The notes under the pieces: model-generated | Database searches by the model: none | Told to the model about the DNA's origin: nothing | Seen by the model: only the letters and a program-made list of their open reading frames with translations | Source: an uncultured Fusobacterium sp. | GTDB lineage: Bacteria; Fusobacteriota; Fusobacteriia; Fusobacteriales; Fusobacteriaceae | DNA length: 64,000 bases | Reading direction: 5' to 3' | NCBI RefSeq assembly: GCF_905200055.1 | Contig: NZ_CAJKIS010000006.1 | Coordinates: 1-64,000 of the forward strand | Translations under genes and position numbers: made by a program | Shown: in pieces, positions 25,354 to 35,687 of the stretch | Layout of the letters: every line of letters starts with the position of its first letter | Position numbering within the stretch: position 1 is the first letter of the stretch

Positions 25354-25902
25354 ATGAAAAAAGTTTATGTTTTATTGGCTGAAGGTTTTGAACTTATTGA
25401 AGCTCTTACCCCTGTTGATGTATTAAGAAGATGTGGAGCTGATGTAAAAACTGTTTCTATATCTGATGATAATTTTGTTACTTCTGCTCAAAAGGTAACT
25501 GTAAAAAGTGATTTACTTTTAAACGAAAGCAACTTACATGATGGAGATATGTTAATTCTACCAGGAGGATATCCAGGTTATGAAAATCTTGGAAAAGACT
25601 CTAATGTAGGAGAACTTGTTAAATTTTATGCAAAAGAAGGTAAATATATAGGAGCTATCTGTGGAGCCCCTTATGTTCTAGCTTGTAACGGTATTGGAGA
25701 GGGAAAAATGGTAACTTGCCATACTTCTATAAAAGATGCTATGTCTAAATATAGTTACCAAGATAAAGATGTTGTTCAAGATGAAAAAATCATAACTGGT
25801 GTTGGAGCTGGACACTCTTTAGACTTTGCTTTAAAATTAGCAGAAAATTTATTTTCTGAAGAAGTTTTAACTAAAGTAAAAACTGGAATGGAATTATTAT
25901 AA
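25354..25902 (+). CDS. DJ-1/PfpI (ThiJ) family protein
   Basis: A 182-residue, single-domain member of the DJ-1/YajL branch. The nucleophile-elbow cysteine is C103 in GAICGAPYVLA, the partner glutamate is in EGFELIEA (E13/E16), and the His of CHTS lies near 126. Members act as deglycases/glyoxalases or redox-sensing chaperones against carbonyl and oxidative stress; the exact activity is disputed for the family. It starts 27 bp after the small unknown gene and is followed by a strong terminator. Confidence 0.9.
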   Translation: MKKVYVLLAEGFELIEALTPVDVLRRCGADVKTVSISDDNFVTSAQKVTVKSDLLLNESNLHDGDMLILPGGYPGYENLGKDSNVGELVKFYAKEGKYIGAICGAPYVLACNGIGEGKMVTCHTSIKDAMSKYSYQDKDVVQDEKIITGVGAGHSLDFALKLAENLFSEEVLTKVKTGMELL

Positions 25903-25911
25903 GTGATTATT

Positions 25912-25947
25912 AAAAGCCCTGTTAAAAAAATTTAACAGGGCTTTTTT
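25912..25947. terminator. Terminator after the DJ-1 gene
   Basis: AAAAGCCCTGTTAAA (25912-25926) pairs with TTTAACAGGGCTTTT (25931-25945) in a 15-bp stem with a 4-nt loop, followed by T residues. Confidence 0.92.
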
Positions 25948-26074
25948 ATTAATTACTTTTAAACTATAATATATCTAACTAAGTTCATTTTTTCTTGCAT
26001 ATTGTTAGATTTTAACAAAGTGCCTTTGCATTAGCGATTATTAGTCAAGTTACGTTATTAAAATTTCTTTTTTT

Positions 26075-26232
26075 AACATCAAGTTGTCTCCATGTCAGTG
26101 AATAAAGAATCCCTATTGCTCATTCCGTTGAAAATGCAAAACTCGGCTACGCCTCAAACACGTTGCATTTTCTTAACTGCATTTCGCTAAGGGTTTCTAA
26201 TATTCACCTCCAAATTACGTCAACTTGATGTT
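26075..26232. repeat. Palindromic dispersed element, copy 2
   Basis: A 158-bp second copy of the element at 19367. The outer stem is AACATCAAGTTG (26075-26086) with CAACTTGATGTT (26221-26232), which differs from copy 1 on both arms in a compensating way. Inner stems GTGAATA/TATTCAC and GAAAATGCAA/TTGCATTTTC are kept, while the apical loop is 7 nt against 14 in copy 1. It lies between the convergent DJ-1 and lrgB genes. Confidence 0.85.
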
Positions 26233-26286
26233 AGGGATAATAATATTTTTACTTTTTATTAGAATAATAAATTATAGTTTTTATTT

Positions 26287-26979
26287 TTAAAAGAATATTG
26301 CTCTAACTAAAGGAGCTATTGCTATAGTTAAAATTCCAGCTATAACTATTGATAGAGCACTCATTGCCCCTTCTACCTCTCCCATCTCTATTGCTCTACT
26401 TGTTCCAACAGCATGGCTTGATATACCTATTCCTATTCCCTTAGCTACTGGATGTTTTATTCTAAATAATGAGCATATATAAGGAGCTGAAACATTCCCT
26501 GTTATTCCTGTAATTATAATAGCAAATACTGTTATTGATGGAATCCCTCCTAATAAAGTAGAAAGTTCAATTCCTATAGGAGTTGTTATAGATTTTGGCA
26601 TAAAAGATAGTAGTAATTTTTGATCTATTCCCATAATTTTACCTAAAACAACTACTGAAATTATAGCAGTTAAAGATCCTGCAATCCCTCCAACCATTAT
26701 AGGTAAAAAATTCTTTTTCAAAAGATTTAATTGTCTATATAGTGGAACAGCAAGTACAACTGTTGCTGGAGCTAAGAAAAATAGTATTAAATCTCCTCCA
26801 AACATATAATTACTAACTGGTACTTCAAAATATTTTAAAAATACCATAACTATAATTGTCCCTATTAGCAACGGATTAAATAGTGCTAATTTAGTTTTAT
26901 TGAATATATATTTTCCTATTTCAAAGGCTATAAGACTTATTACCACTCCAAAAAGAGGTGTATTAGTTAAGCTTTCCAT
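26287..26979 (-). CDS. lrgB: LrgB-family membrane protein
   Basis: LrgB works with LrgA in a holin-like system that modulates murein hydrolase activity and, in some bacteria, pyruvate or glycolate transport. The 230-residue protein has about seven membrane segments and the family block SITTPIGIELSTLLGGIPSIT (near 130-150) and GISSHAVGTSRAIE (near 185-200). The frame is open to a TTG at 27000, but AAAGGAG lies within that extension 7 nt before the ATG at 26979, which is chosen. It overlaps lrgA by 17 bp. Confidence 0.92.
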   Translation of the reverse strand: MESLTNTPLFGVVISLIAFEIGKYIFNKTKLALFNPLLIGTIIVMVFLKYFEVPVSNYMFGGDLILFFLAPATVVLAVPLYRQLNLLKKNFLPIMVGGIAGSLTAIISVVVLGKIMGIDQKLLLSFMPKSITTPIGIELSTLLGGIPSITVFAIIITGITGNVSAPYICSLFRIKHPVAKGIGIGISSHAVGTSRAIEMGEVEGAMSALSIVIAGILTIAIAPLVRAIFF

Positions 26980-27325
26980 ATTTTTTCTCCTTTCTTTCAA
27001 TCATATATTGTACTGTTAAACCTGTAACTATCATTGTTAGTATTGTTGTAAATATAAGTATAAATATTATCTTAAAAATTCCTGTTTTTAAAAGATATAG
27101 AGACTCTAAAAGCTTAACAGATGGTGGCATAAAAAATATTGTCATATTTATCAATAGAAAATCACTTGCCTTTTCTATTTTTTCCAACTTTATAACTTTA
27201 AAATAAAGTAGTACAAAAAGTAGCAACATTCCATTTATAGTTCCAGGCAATGGAAATTTCAAAACTTCTGCCATAAGAACACCAATATAATTAATAATAA
27301 AAATAATTAAAAATTCTTGTATCAT
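26963..27325 (-). CDS. lrgA: LrgA/CidA-family holin-like membrane protein
   Basis: LrgA is the small holin-like partner of LrgB. The 120-residue protein has four membrane helices, the conserved PLPGTINGMLLLF near 25-37, and a charged C-terminus (RKEKKYGK) facing the cytoplasm. AGGAGG is before the ATG. It overlaps lrgB, which places both under the promoter just upstream. No lytSR two-component pair, the usual regulator, is in the window. Confidence 0.92.
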   Translation of the reverse strand: MIQEFLIIFIINYIGVLMAEVLKFPLPGTINGMLLLFVLLYFKVIKLEKIEKASDFLLINMTIFFMPPSVKLLESLYLLKTGIFKIIFILIFTTILTMIVTGLTVQYMIERKEKKYGKLN

Positions 27326-27353
27326 TTTTTCCTCCTAAATATTGATAAAAGAT

Positions 27354-27382
27354 ATTTTAGCACTATTTGTTTAGAATTGCAA
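27354..27382 (-). promoter_or_regulatory. Promoter of lrgA-lrgB
   Basis: Minus strand TTGCAA (27382-27377), 17 bp, TAAAAT (27359-27354), about 28 nt before the lrgA start. Confidence 0.65.
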
Positions 27383-27412
27383 AAAATTTCAAATATATTT
27401 TTTTCTTTGAAC

Positions 27413-27442
27413 ATAAAAAGGCTGATTCCAAACGAATCAGCC
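27413..27442 (-). terminator. Terminator of the lysS transcript
   Basis: GGCTGATTC (27420-27428) pairs with GAATCAGCC (27434-27442); on the minus strand the stem is followed by TTTTT. Confidence 0.88.
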
Positions 27443-27462
27443 CTCAAAAATTTTTTTATTTA

Positions 27463-28962
<1,500 letters not shown>

Positions 28963-30390
28963 TTATTTTAATTTAAGCAAATATATACTACTTTTTGTAC
29001 TCCAAGAAGTATTAGGATAATTTTGTCTTACATAAGTAAAATAATTTCTTGCTTCTTCTTTGTTTCCAAGATTTGCATAAGCTATTGCCATATTATAATA
29101 TATTTCTGCCTTTTTGTCATTGCTTTTTTCTAAAGATAGTGCTTTCTTAAAGTTTTCCACTGCCTTTTTATAATTTTCAACTTGTATACTACTTTGTCCT
29201 ATATAATAATATAGTTGATTACTTTCTTCATAATCCTTGTTAATTTCACTAGCTCTTTGGAAGTGTACAAGTGCTTCTACATAGTTCCCATTATTATAAC
29301 TACTTTCTCCATTTGATAGGAATTTTTTAAATTGTGTATAATTTTGATTTTCTATGTTTTCCATAGCATTTTCCATAGTTCCATCATTAGGAGCAAATAT
29401 TCCAAAAATTCCTCCTAAAATCTCTGGTGAAACTCCCTCTATTGTTCCATTGATATATTGATTTCCTTTGTTAATGTCTCCATTTTTTAAATACCAATTT
29501 CCAATAAATTCAGCTAACTCTTTACTAGGTGTAGTTTTAAAATATTTTTCTAAAAATTCAATTTCATCTTTATTTGCTATACTTTTAGTAGTAATTATAT
29601 TTTTTAAAGTTTCATTTAAAATACTATTTTCTTCGTTGAATTCAAGCATCATAGAATCAAGTTTTATATTTTTTTCTCCTGAACTTGAAAGTGCATCTAT
29701 TATACTTAATTTATCATGTTCATCAAGATTTCCAAATTTCTTTAAGAAATTAAGTTCCTCTTTAACAATTCTATTATTTCCAGCCTTACTTGCTACTTCC
29801 ATCAACATAAAAGATATCTCTTTGTCTCTAAAACTATCTGGAAATGCAATTCTATGTAAAGCAACACTATCTTGTAATAATTTTAAATTACTCATAGCGT
29901 AATTTTTTAGAATTATATCATAATTATTTTGTTCCGTAAATCTATATTTTAATTTATTTGATATTGTAATTCTTCTAGTTATACCTCCTAGAGAGCTTAA
30001 TTCAACCTCAAAATCCCCTTGATATATACTTCTAAATACAAGATTTGTTCCTTTTATTCCCAATTCATAAGAGATATTTTTAGGATAACTTAAAAGTTTA
30101 AAATCATCTTCAGCTTTTAGAGGAATTAATAAATAATCTCCTACATATACCTCAAAATTTCTCCCATTATATCTTTCTGAATAACTCTTTGTTTTTCCAC
30201 TTCTTAAATTTTGAGAAATAACTTGTAATAATCCTGTTGCATCTGTTGTAGTTAATACTATGCTTTCTTGTTCTAAAGGAGTACTCTCCCCACTCATACT
30301 ACTCCAAACATTGTCTATATCTGTATTTTGAGGAAGTCCAGTACAACTATACATAGTTAGCAAAATTAATAAAAATCCTATTATTTTCAT
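28963..30390 (-). CDS. TPR-repeat lipoprotein
   Basis: A 475-residue lipoprotein with signal peptide and lipobox MYSC (13-16). Residues 45-150 are beta-rich and could be a small sandwich domain (SYERYNGRNFEVYVGDYL is split there). From about 340 on, three tetratricopeptide repeats are seen, e.g. YNNGNYVEALVHFQRA and VENYKKAVENFKKAL, ending KLK. It should sit in the periplasm or on the outer membrane as a scaffold for protein complexes, much as BamD-like or cell-division TPR proteins. The specific partner is unknown. Confidence 0.85.
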   Translation of the reverse strand: MKIIGFLLILLTMYSCTGLPQNTDIDNVWSSMSGESTPLEQESIVLTTTDATGLLQVISQNLRSGKTKSYSERYNGRNFEVYVGDYLLIPLKAEDDFKLLSYPKNISYELGIKGTNLVFRSIYQGDFEVELSSLGGITRRITISNKLKYRFTEQNNYDIILKNYAMSNLKLLQDSVALHRIAFPDSFRDKEISFMLMEVASKAGNNRIVKEELNFLKKFGNLDEHDKLSIIDALSSSGEKNIKLDSMMLEFNEENSILNETLKNIITTKSIANKDEIEFLEKYFKTTPSKELAEFIGNWYLKNGDINKGNQYINGTIEGVSPEILGGIFGIFAPNDGTMENAMENIENQNYTQFKKFLSNGESSYNNGNYVEALVHFQRASEINKDYEESNQLYYYIGQSSIQVENYKKAVENFKKALSLEKSNDKKAEIYYNMAIAYANLGNKEEARNYFTYVRQNYPNTSWSTKSSIYLLKLK

Positions 30391-30446
30391 TTTTCCTCCT
30401 AATTACTTAAAATAGGGCATATAAATTTTGCCCTATTTCAAATAGT

Positions 30447-30815
30447 TTAATACTCTTTTATAGTTATAGAGATAAGATTAACCTCTTCTCCACCATCTAA
30501 GATTTTGTAAGTAAAATCTAAGATATTATCCTTGTAACTTAAGCTTTCCCCTTTTAAAGAAAATACTTTTTTAAATCCTTCTCCATAATATACAAACTCT
30601 GTTTCTTTTTTCATATCTATATCTAAGATAGTAGCTATACCATTATTATCTCTATCAATGATTACCCTATCTTCTAAAACAGATATTTTACATTTTCCAA
30701 GTTTGCTAAGATATTCATACTCTATAGTTTCAAGAGTCTCAATCTTTTTTCCTGTTACTATTTCATAACTTTTCTCATTATAACTATCAAGACTTCTAAT
30801 AATAAATTTATTCAT
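30447..30815 (-). CDS. Small protein of unknown function next to the DUF1292 gene
   Basis: I do not recognise this 122-residue protein. It is beta-rich and soluble, without signal or membrane segment; patterns such as KCKISVLEDRVIIDRDNNGIATILDID suggest a beta-barrel or sandwich of the YwiB/DUF1934 kind, in which a short calycin-like barrel is expected, but that is a weak impression. Its ATG overlaps the preceding stop by one base (TAATG), so it is translationally coupled to the acidic DUF1292 protein. Confidence 0.7.
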   Translation of the reverse strand: MNKFIIRSLDSYNEKSYEIVTGKKIETLETIEYEYLSKLGKCKISVLEDRVIIDRDNNGIATILDIDMKKETEFVYYGEGFKKVFSLKGESLSYKDNILDFTYKILDGGEEVNLISITIKEY

Positions 30816-31156
30816 TAATAATAATCCTCTTCGTCTCCATCATAGTAATCTTCGTTGTCAAATTTATCTCCGTAATCCTCATCTTCTCTATCATAGTACT
30901 CATCTTCTTCGTAATCCCCAATATCTTCTCCTAAAAGATATTCCTCTTTCCAATAGTCGATTACTTCACTAGCATCTCCATCATCTAAGATTTCAAGCTC
31001 CTCTTCATCTTCATCATAAAGGAATACATGAACATCACCATCAAAATCTTCTGCTATAATATATTCCTTATCACCCATTATAACATTTTCTAGTACGTGT
31101 AATTCATACTCCTCATCATCGATATCATAATAAAAAGTTTCTCCTTGTGAATACAT
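30815..31156 (-). CDS. DUF1292 (YrzB-like) acidic protein
   Basis: A 113-residue, very acidic protein. The first 70 residues match the DUF1292 pattern (YDIDDEEYELHVLE, KEYIIAEDFDGDVHVFLYDEDEEELEIL is split across 10-58), found in Bacillus YrzB beside alaS and ruvX. The last 40 residues are almost all Asp, Glu and Tyr and probably disordered. In this genome alaS-ruvX lie 24 kb away, so the usual neighbourhood is broken. GGAGG lies before the ATG. Function unknown; a one-base overlap couples it to the next small gene. Confidence 0.8.
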   Translation of the reverse strand: MYSQGETFYYDIDDEEYELHVLENVIMGDKEYIIAEDFDGDVHVFLYDEDEEELEILDDGDASEVIDYWKEEYLLGEDIGDYEEDEYYDREDEDYGDKFDNEDYYDGDEEDYY

Positions 31157-31216
31157 AACTTCTTCCCTCCTAAATTTTTTTAACTTAACATTATAATTTT
31201 TTATGATATTTTATAA

Positions 31217-31684
31217 TTATTTATGATACTTTGTATTTTTTAATATGCTAAACCATCTATAGATTTGTTCTGTTAAAATAAGTCGCATCAATTGGTGTGG
31301 AAACGTCATCTTTGAAAAACTAAGTTTCATCTGTGATGCTTTTCTTACACTTTCAGAGACTCCATATGAACCACCAATTATAAAATTAATACTACTTACT
31401 CCATTGACAGTTAATCTTTCTATCTCCTCAGCCATCTCTTCAGATGAAAAGTTTTTCCCTTGTATATCTAATAATACATTATAACCACCTATTTTTTCAA
31501 GAGTTCTTAAAATTTCCTCTCCCTCTTTTTCAATAGATAAGTTTCTATTATTATCATTTCCATCCTCTTTAAGTTCTATAATTCTCATTTTAGCAAAAGA
31601 TTGCATTCTTTTCAAGAACTCATTTATTCCTTCAATAATATATTTCTCTTTTACCTTTCCTACACATACAATAGATATATTCAA
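31217..31684 (-). CDS. rlmH: 23S rRNA (pseudouridine1915-N3)-methyltransferase RlmH
   Basis: RlmH methylates pseudouridine 1915 in helix 69 of 23S rRNA on the assembled 70S ribosome. The 155-residue SPOUT protein has the SAM-binding knot GGSYGVSESV (near 104-113), the conserved FPHQLMRLILTEQIYR (near 127-142) and the C-terminal KYHK that replaces the usual PYHR. Length matches the family. It starts 32 bp after mutL, likely in one transcript, and is followed by the DUF1292 gene. Confidence 0.96.
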   Translation of the reverse strand: MNISIVCVGKVKEKYIIEGINEFLKRMQSFAKMRIIELKEDGNDNNRNLSIEKEGEEILRTLEKIGGYNVLLDIQGKNFSSEEMAEEIERLTVNGVSSINFIIGGSYGVSESVRKASQMKLSFSKMTFPHQLMRLILTEQIYRWFSILKNTKYHK

Positions 31685-31715
31685 AGTTTTCTCCTTTTCA
31701 TACTTTTTCTACTTT

Positions 31716-33650
31716 TTATTTCCTTTTAAACAATTTTTCTAAATCACTCATTGTTATTTTTATTATGATTGGTCTTCCATGAGGACAAGTATATTCACCT
31801 ATCTCATGAAGTTTTTCTACCATAATCTCCATCTCATCTTGCGTCAATTTTTCATTTGCCTTTACAGCTCCTCTACAAGACATTGAAATTATTATATTTT
31901 CCCTTATATCCTTAGATTTATCCTCTTTTAAATTTCTTAAAATCTCTCTAAAAATATTCTCGATACTATCTCTAAAATTCATTATTGGAACTGCTCTAAT
32001 TAAAATCTCATTATCTCCAAACTCATCTATCTCAAAACCAAATTTTGTAAAACTATCTATATTTTCAAAAATAAGCTCTCTCTCTCTAGGATCAACTAAT
32101 ACCCTTATGGGTACTAATAATTGTTGACTACTAACCTCTCTATTAGAGTATTCCTCTTTTAAACTTTCATAAAGTATTCTTTCGTGAACTATATGTTGAT
32201 CATAGATCTCTAATATTCCATCTCTTTCAACTAAAATGAAAGAATTAAATATTTGCCCCAATACTTTAAAATCTATTTTTTTATTTTTCTTTTGAAAATT
32301 ATTCTCTTCTTTTTCTAGTTTTTTCTCTTTTATATCTTCATTAATTGAAATTGGCTTTTCTATCTTTATATTTTCTACTTTCTTTTTCTCTTTTTCCTCT
32401 TCTAACCAATTAAAATTGTTTTCACTATCACTTATTTCAAGCTCTATTCTCTTCTTATCTTCAATAGGAACTTTTGCAGGAATTTCGAGAGTTCTCGAAA
32501 TTTCTTCCTTTAATTTATTCTCCACTTCTCTTTCAATTGGCTTATCATTTATCTCTTTTTTCTCATATTTTTCAACTTTTATATCTTCAAATTGTTTATT
32601 TTCTGCTTTTAGTGGAACAAACTTTGAAAATTCAGCAAAGTCTAAAAAATTATCCTCTTGTTTCTCTTCCAAAGTTGGAGAAACAAAATTATCATCTCTT
32701 TCAAAGCTATTTTCTATCTCTTTCAATATTTTTTCATAAATAAATTTTTCATCAGAAAATTTTACAATTTTTTTAGAAGGATGAACATTTACATCAACTT
32801 CTTGTGGATCTATCTCTAAAAATATTATTGCAAAGGGATATCTCCCTTTCATAAGCTTAGTATAATACCCATCTATTACAGCATTTTCTATAAGCTTAGA
32901 TTTTACCATTCTGCCATTTACAAAAGTAAATATTGAATCCTTTGTTGATCTATATAGAGATCCATTTCCTAAATATCCCATAGAAAATTTCTTACAATTT
33001 TTTAAAACATTATTCCCGAAAATCTCTACTACTGCATTGTCCAAACCATTTCCAGTAGTTTTTATACTTACCTTATCATCTAATATTAAAGTTATAGCTA
33101 CATCTGCATTTCCTAAAGCCTCTTGTATAACGATATCCTTTATATTCATATACTCAGTTGTAGCTTTTCTTAAAAATTTTAATCTTGCAGGAGTATTGAA
33201 AAATAGATCTTTTATCTCTATTGTGGTCCCTCTATTTCTCTGTATCTCTTTAAGCCCTGTAATCTTCCCACCAGATACATTTACTGCTGATCCTATTAAT
33301 GATTCCTCATCTTTAGAGGATAGTATCATCTTAGAAACTGCTGCTATTGATGATAGAGCCTCACCTCTAAAGCCATATGTAAAAAGATTGTACAGATCCT
33401 CTTTCTTTCTAATTTTACTTGTAGCATGTCTTTCCACTGACATCAAAAGATCTTCTTGTGACATTCCCTTTCCATCATCACTTATTATTACATGTTTTCC
33501 ACCATTTTTTACATCTATCTTTATATTTTTACTCCCAGCATCTAAAGAGTTTTCCAATAACTCTTTTATCATACTTGCAGGATTTTCAACTACTTCCCCA
33601 GCTGCTATCATATTTGAAACTGACTCATCTAATACCTTAATTATCCCCAT
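31716..33650 (-). CDS. mutL: DNA mismatch repair protein MutL
   Basis: MutL couples MutS mismatch recognition to strand removal. The 644-residue protein has the GHKL ATPase motifs KELLENSLDAGS (near 29-40), DDGKGM (near 58) and GFRGEALSSI (near 93), a long Lys/Glu-rich linker (about 330-440), and the C-terminal endonuclease motif DQHIVHERILYE, which fits DQHA(X)2E(X)4E, plus CPHGRP near 628. So this is a nicking MutL, expected in a genome without MutH. mutS lies about 28 kb away in the same window. GAGGTG lies before the ATG. Confidence 0.97.
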   Translation of the reverse strand: MGIIKVLDESVSNMIAAGEVVENPASMIKELLENSLDAGSKNIKIDVKNGGKHVIISDDGKGMSQEDLLMSVERHATSKIRKKEDLYNLFTYGFRGEALSSIAAVSKMILSSKDEESLIGSAVNVSGGKITGLKEIQRNRGTTIEIKDLFFNTPARLKFLRKATTEYMNIKDIVIQEALGNADVAITLILDDKVSIKTTGNGLDNAVVEIFGNNVLKNCKKFSMGYLGNGSLYRSTKDSIFTFVNGRMVKSKLIENAVIDGYYTKLMKGRYPFAIIFLEIDPQEVDVNVHPSKKIVKFSDEKFIYEKILKEIENSFERDDNFVSPTLEEKQEDNFLDFAEFSKFVPLKAENKQFEDIKVEKYEKKEINDKPIEREVENKLKEEISRTLEIPAKVPIEDKKRIELEISDSENNFNWLEEEKEKKKVENIKIEKPISINEDIKEKKLEKEENNFQKKNKKIDFKVLGQIFNSFILVERDGILEIYDQHIVHERILYESLKEEYSNREVSSQQLLVPIRVLVDPRERELIFENIDSFTKFGFEIDEFGDNEILIRAVPIMNFRDSIENIFREILRNLKEDKSKDIRENIIISMSCRGAVKANEKLTQDEMEIMVEKLHEIGEYTCPHGRPIIIKITMSDLEKLFKRK

Positions 33651-33752
33651 TTTTCACCTCCCTAAATTACAACATACTGCTTTTCATTATCTAACATATT
33701 TCATAGAATTTCAATAGATTTTTTTAATTTTTTAAAAAAATAATATATTTAG

Positions 33753-33781
33753 TTGCCATTTTCTCTTTATTTTGCCATAAT
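33753..33781 (+). promoter_or_regulatory. Promoter of the TPR/transglycosylase-like gene and recJ
   Basis: TTGCCA (33753-33758), 17 bp, CATAAT (33776-33781). It lies in the 170-bp gap between divergent mutL and the TPR gene. Confidence 0.6.
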
Positions 33782-33823
33782 TATATTGTAAGATTTTACT
33801 AGATTTTTAAGAGGTGCTTTATA

Positions 33824-35668
33824 ATGAAAAAAATTTTTATGCTTCTATTTTTTATTTTAAATATAAATATTTTTAGTTATAACTATGATGATTATTCAAT
33901 ATTTATCCAAGGAAAAAATGCCTATGAAAAAGAGGACTATATTACAGCTCAAGAAAGTTTTGAAACTTTGATGAGAAGTTTTGGTTACTCTCCTATCTTA
34001 AAAAATAACTATGCCTTTTACTTTATTGGAATGACATATTATCATTTAAGAGATTATGAAAAAGCTGTTTATTATCTTCAAAAAGCTGTATTTACTTACA
34101 ACAACTCTTTTTTAACTAAAGAATCAAAATTTGAGAAAAATAATTATCTTGCTGAAAGAGATTATTCTCTTGGAGATGCTCTTTTAAAAATTGGTAATTT
34201 TGAGTTAGGTGAAACATATCTTCAGAGATTAGACTATAATTATTATTCACCAAAACCTAGTTATTTTGAGAAAAAAGCTTTACTTTTACTTATGGAGAGA
34301 AAAAGTGGTTTCGAAGATTACTATAACTTAAAGTTTAATGAAGATTTAAAATCTGCTGATAAATTATCTGATGATAAACTTTTAAAAGTCACAGAATACT
34401 TCTCTAGTCAAAAAAAATTTGATAAAGCTATATATTTAGGAAAGAAAATTCTTTCTTCTCCTTCAAAAGATTCAGAGATAAAAGAAAAAGCTATTATAGA
34501 AATTTTTAGAAGTTATCTACAAGAAAAAAAATATAAAGAGATTATAGATATAGCAAATAAATATGATAAGATTGTTGACTCAAACATTTTATTTTTCTAC
34601 AAGGGAGTTGCTTATTACAAGTTGAAAGATTTTTCAAGATGTCTTTATTTCTTTGAAAGTATAAAAGAGGGTAAATATTTACCTACAGCCCTGCTTTATG
34701 TTAGTGGTATTTACTACTCTTTTGGAGATTATAATAAAGTTATTGAATCTGTAAATAAAATCTCTACTAAAAATATTATAGCTGATATTTTATTAGCTGA
34801 CTCTTATTTAAAACTGAAAAAAGAGAGAAAATTTGAAGAAACAGCTAGAAAAATTATAAACAACTATCCAAATTCATATGAGGGATTATTTTTTGCTTTT
34901 ATTTTAGAAAATAAAAATATGGATTTAGCCTCTCACAATGCTACTTTTAAAATAAGTTTAATTATTGACAACTTTTTAAATTCAACAAAAAGCGATACTG
35001 ATAATGTGTTTGATAAGATCAATTATTTAGAGTTAGAAAAGTTATGTAATATATCTAAAATAAAAAATGAAGAGCTTTTAAAAATAGAACTTCAAAATAG
35101 TAGTTTTGTAAATAAATATTCTATTTCAAATGGTTTAGCAGTTACAACGATTTTAGAAAATGGTGAATTTTATGATTTAGCATATAAGAACTCTTCTGCT
35201 TATAGAAAAGAGTTTTTCAAATATAGAGATCTTATAAAATACAATTATCCTCTATATTACAAGGATATTGTTGATAATTGTTCTAAAAAATATGATATTC
35301 CTCAAGAGCTTATTTATACAACTATGCTTTTAGGAAGTAAATTTGATAAAGAAGCTATCTCTAAAAACTCAAGAATAGGTTTAATGATGGTTTCTCTTAA
35401 ACATGAAGAAGAAATTAATGAGCTTTTAAAGCCTGAAGTTAATATTGAGTTAGGTTCTAGAAAAATAAAAGAACTTCTAAAAAAATATAATGGAAATAAA
35501 TTAAAGACACTTATTCACTATAATTTTGGAGAAGGAGTAGCAAAAAGCATAAAATTTGACTTTGACGGAGATATTAATCTTGATACTATTTCCAATCCTG
35601 AAGAAAAATATGAGATTCAAGATTTGATTATTACATATATATTCTATAAAAAATTATATAATTTTTAA
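33824..35668 (+). CDS. TPR protein with degenerate lytic-transglycosylase domain
   Basis: A 614-residue exported protein. The N-terminus is a signal peptide (cleavage near residue 18, after IFS). TPR-like repeats fill about 25-360 (ITAQESFETLM, YEKAVYYLQKAV and others). Residues about 480-585 resemble an SLT domain: NSRIGLMMVS stands for the usual ArGLMQv, and HYNFGEG for aYNaGeg. The position of the catalytic Glu (ES-F-pkA-S) reads GSKFDKEAIS, so Glu is replaced by Gly. The architecture follows Slt70, but the enzyme is probably inactive. It leads into recJ by 19 bp. Confidence 0.75.
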   Translation: MKKIFMLLFFILNINIFSYNYDDYSIFIQGKNAYEKEDYITAQESFETLMRSFGYSPILKNNYAFYFIGMTYYHLRDYEKAVYYLQKAVFTYNNSFLTKESKFEKNNYLAERDYSLGDALLKIGNFELGETYLQRLDYNYYSPKPSYFEKKALLLLMERKSGFEDYYNLKFNEDLKSADKLSDDKLLKVTEYFSSQKKFDKAIYLGKKILSSPSKDSEIKEKAIIEIFRSYLQEKKYKEIIDIANKYDKIVDSNILFFYKGVAYYKLKDFSRCLYFFESIKEGKYLPTALLYVSGIYYSFGDYNKVIESVNKISTKNIIADILLADSYLKLKKERKFEETARKIINNYPNSYEGLFFAFILENKNMDLASHNATFKISLIIDNFLNSTKSDTDNVFDKINYLELEKLCNISKIKNEELLKIELQNSSFVNKYSISNGLAVTTILENGEFYDLAYKNSSAYRKEFFKYRDLIKYNYPLYYKDIVDNCSKKYDIPQELIYTTMLLGSKFDKEAISKNSRIGLMMVSLKHEEEINELLKPEVNIELGSRKIKELLKKYNGNKLKTLIHYNFGEGVAKSIKFDFDGDINLDTISNPEEKYEIQDLIITYIFYKKLYNF

Positions 35669-35687
35669 GATTTAAAAAGGAGAAAAA

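Noticed and set aside
33037..33717. 226-codon + strand frame
   Set aside because: It is antisense to mutL, whose frame is clearly coding with all motifs; no ribosome binding site.
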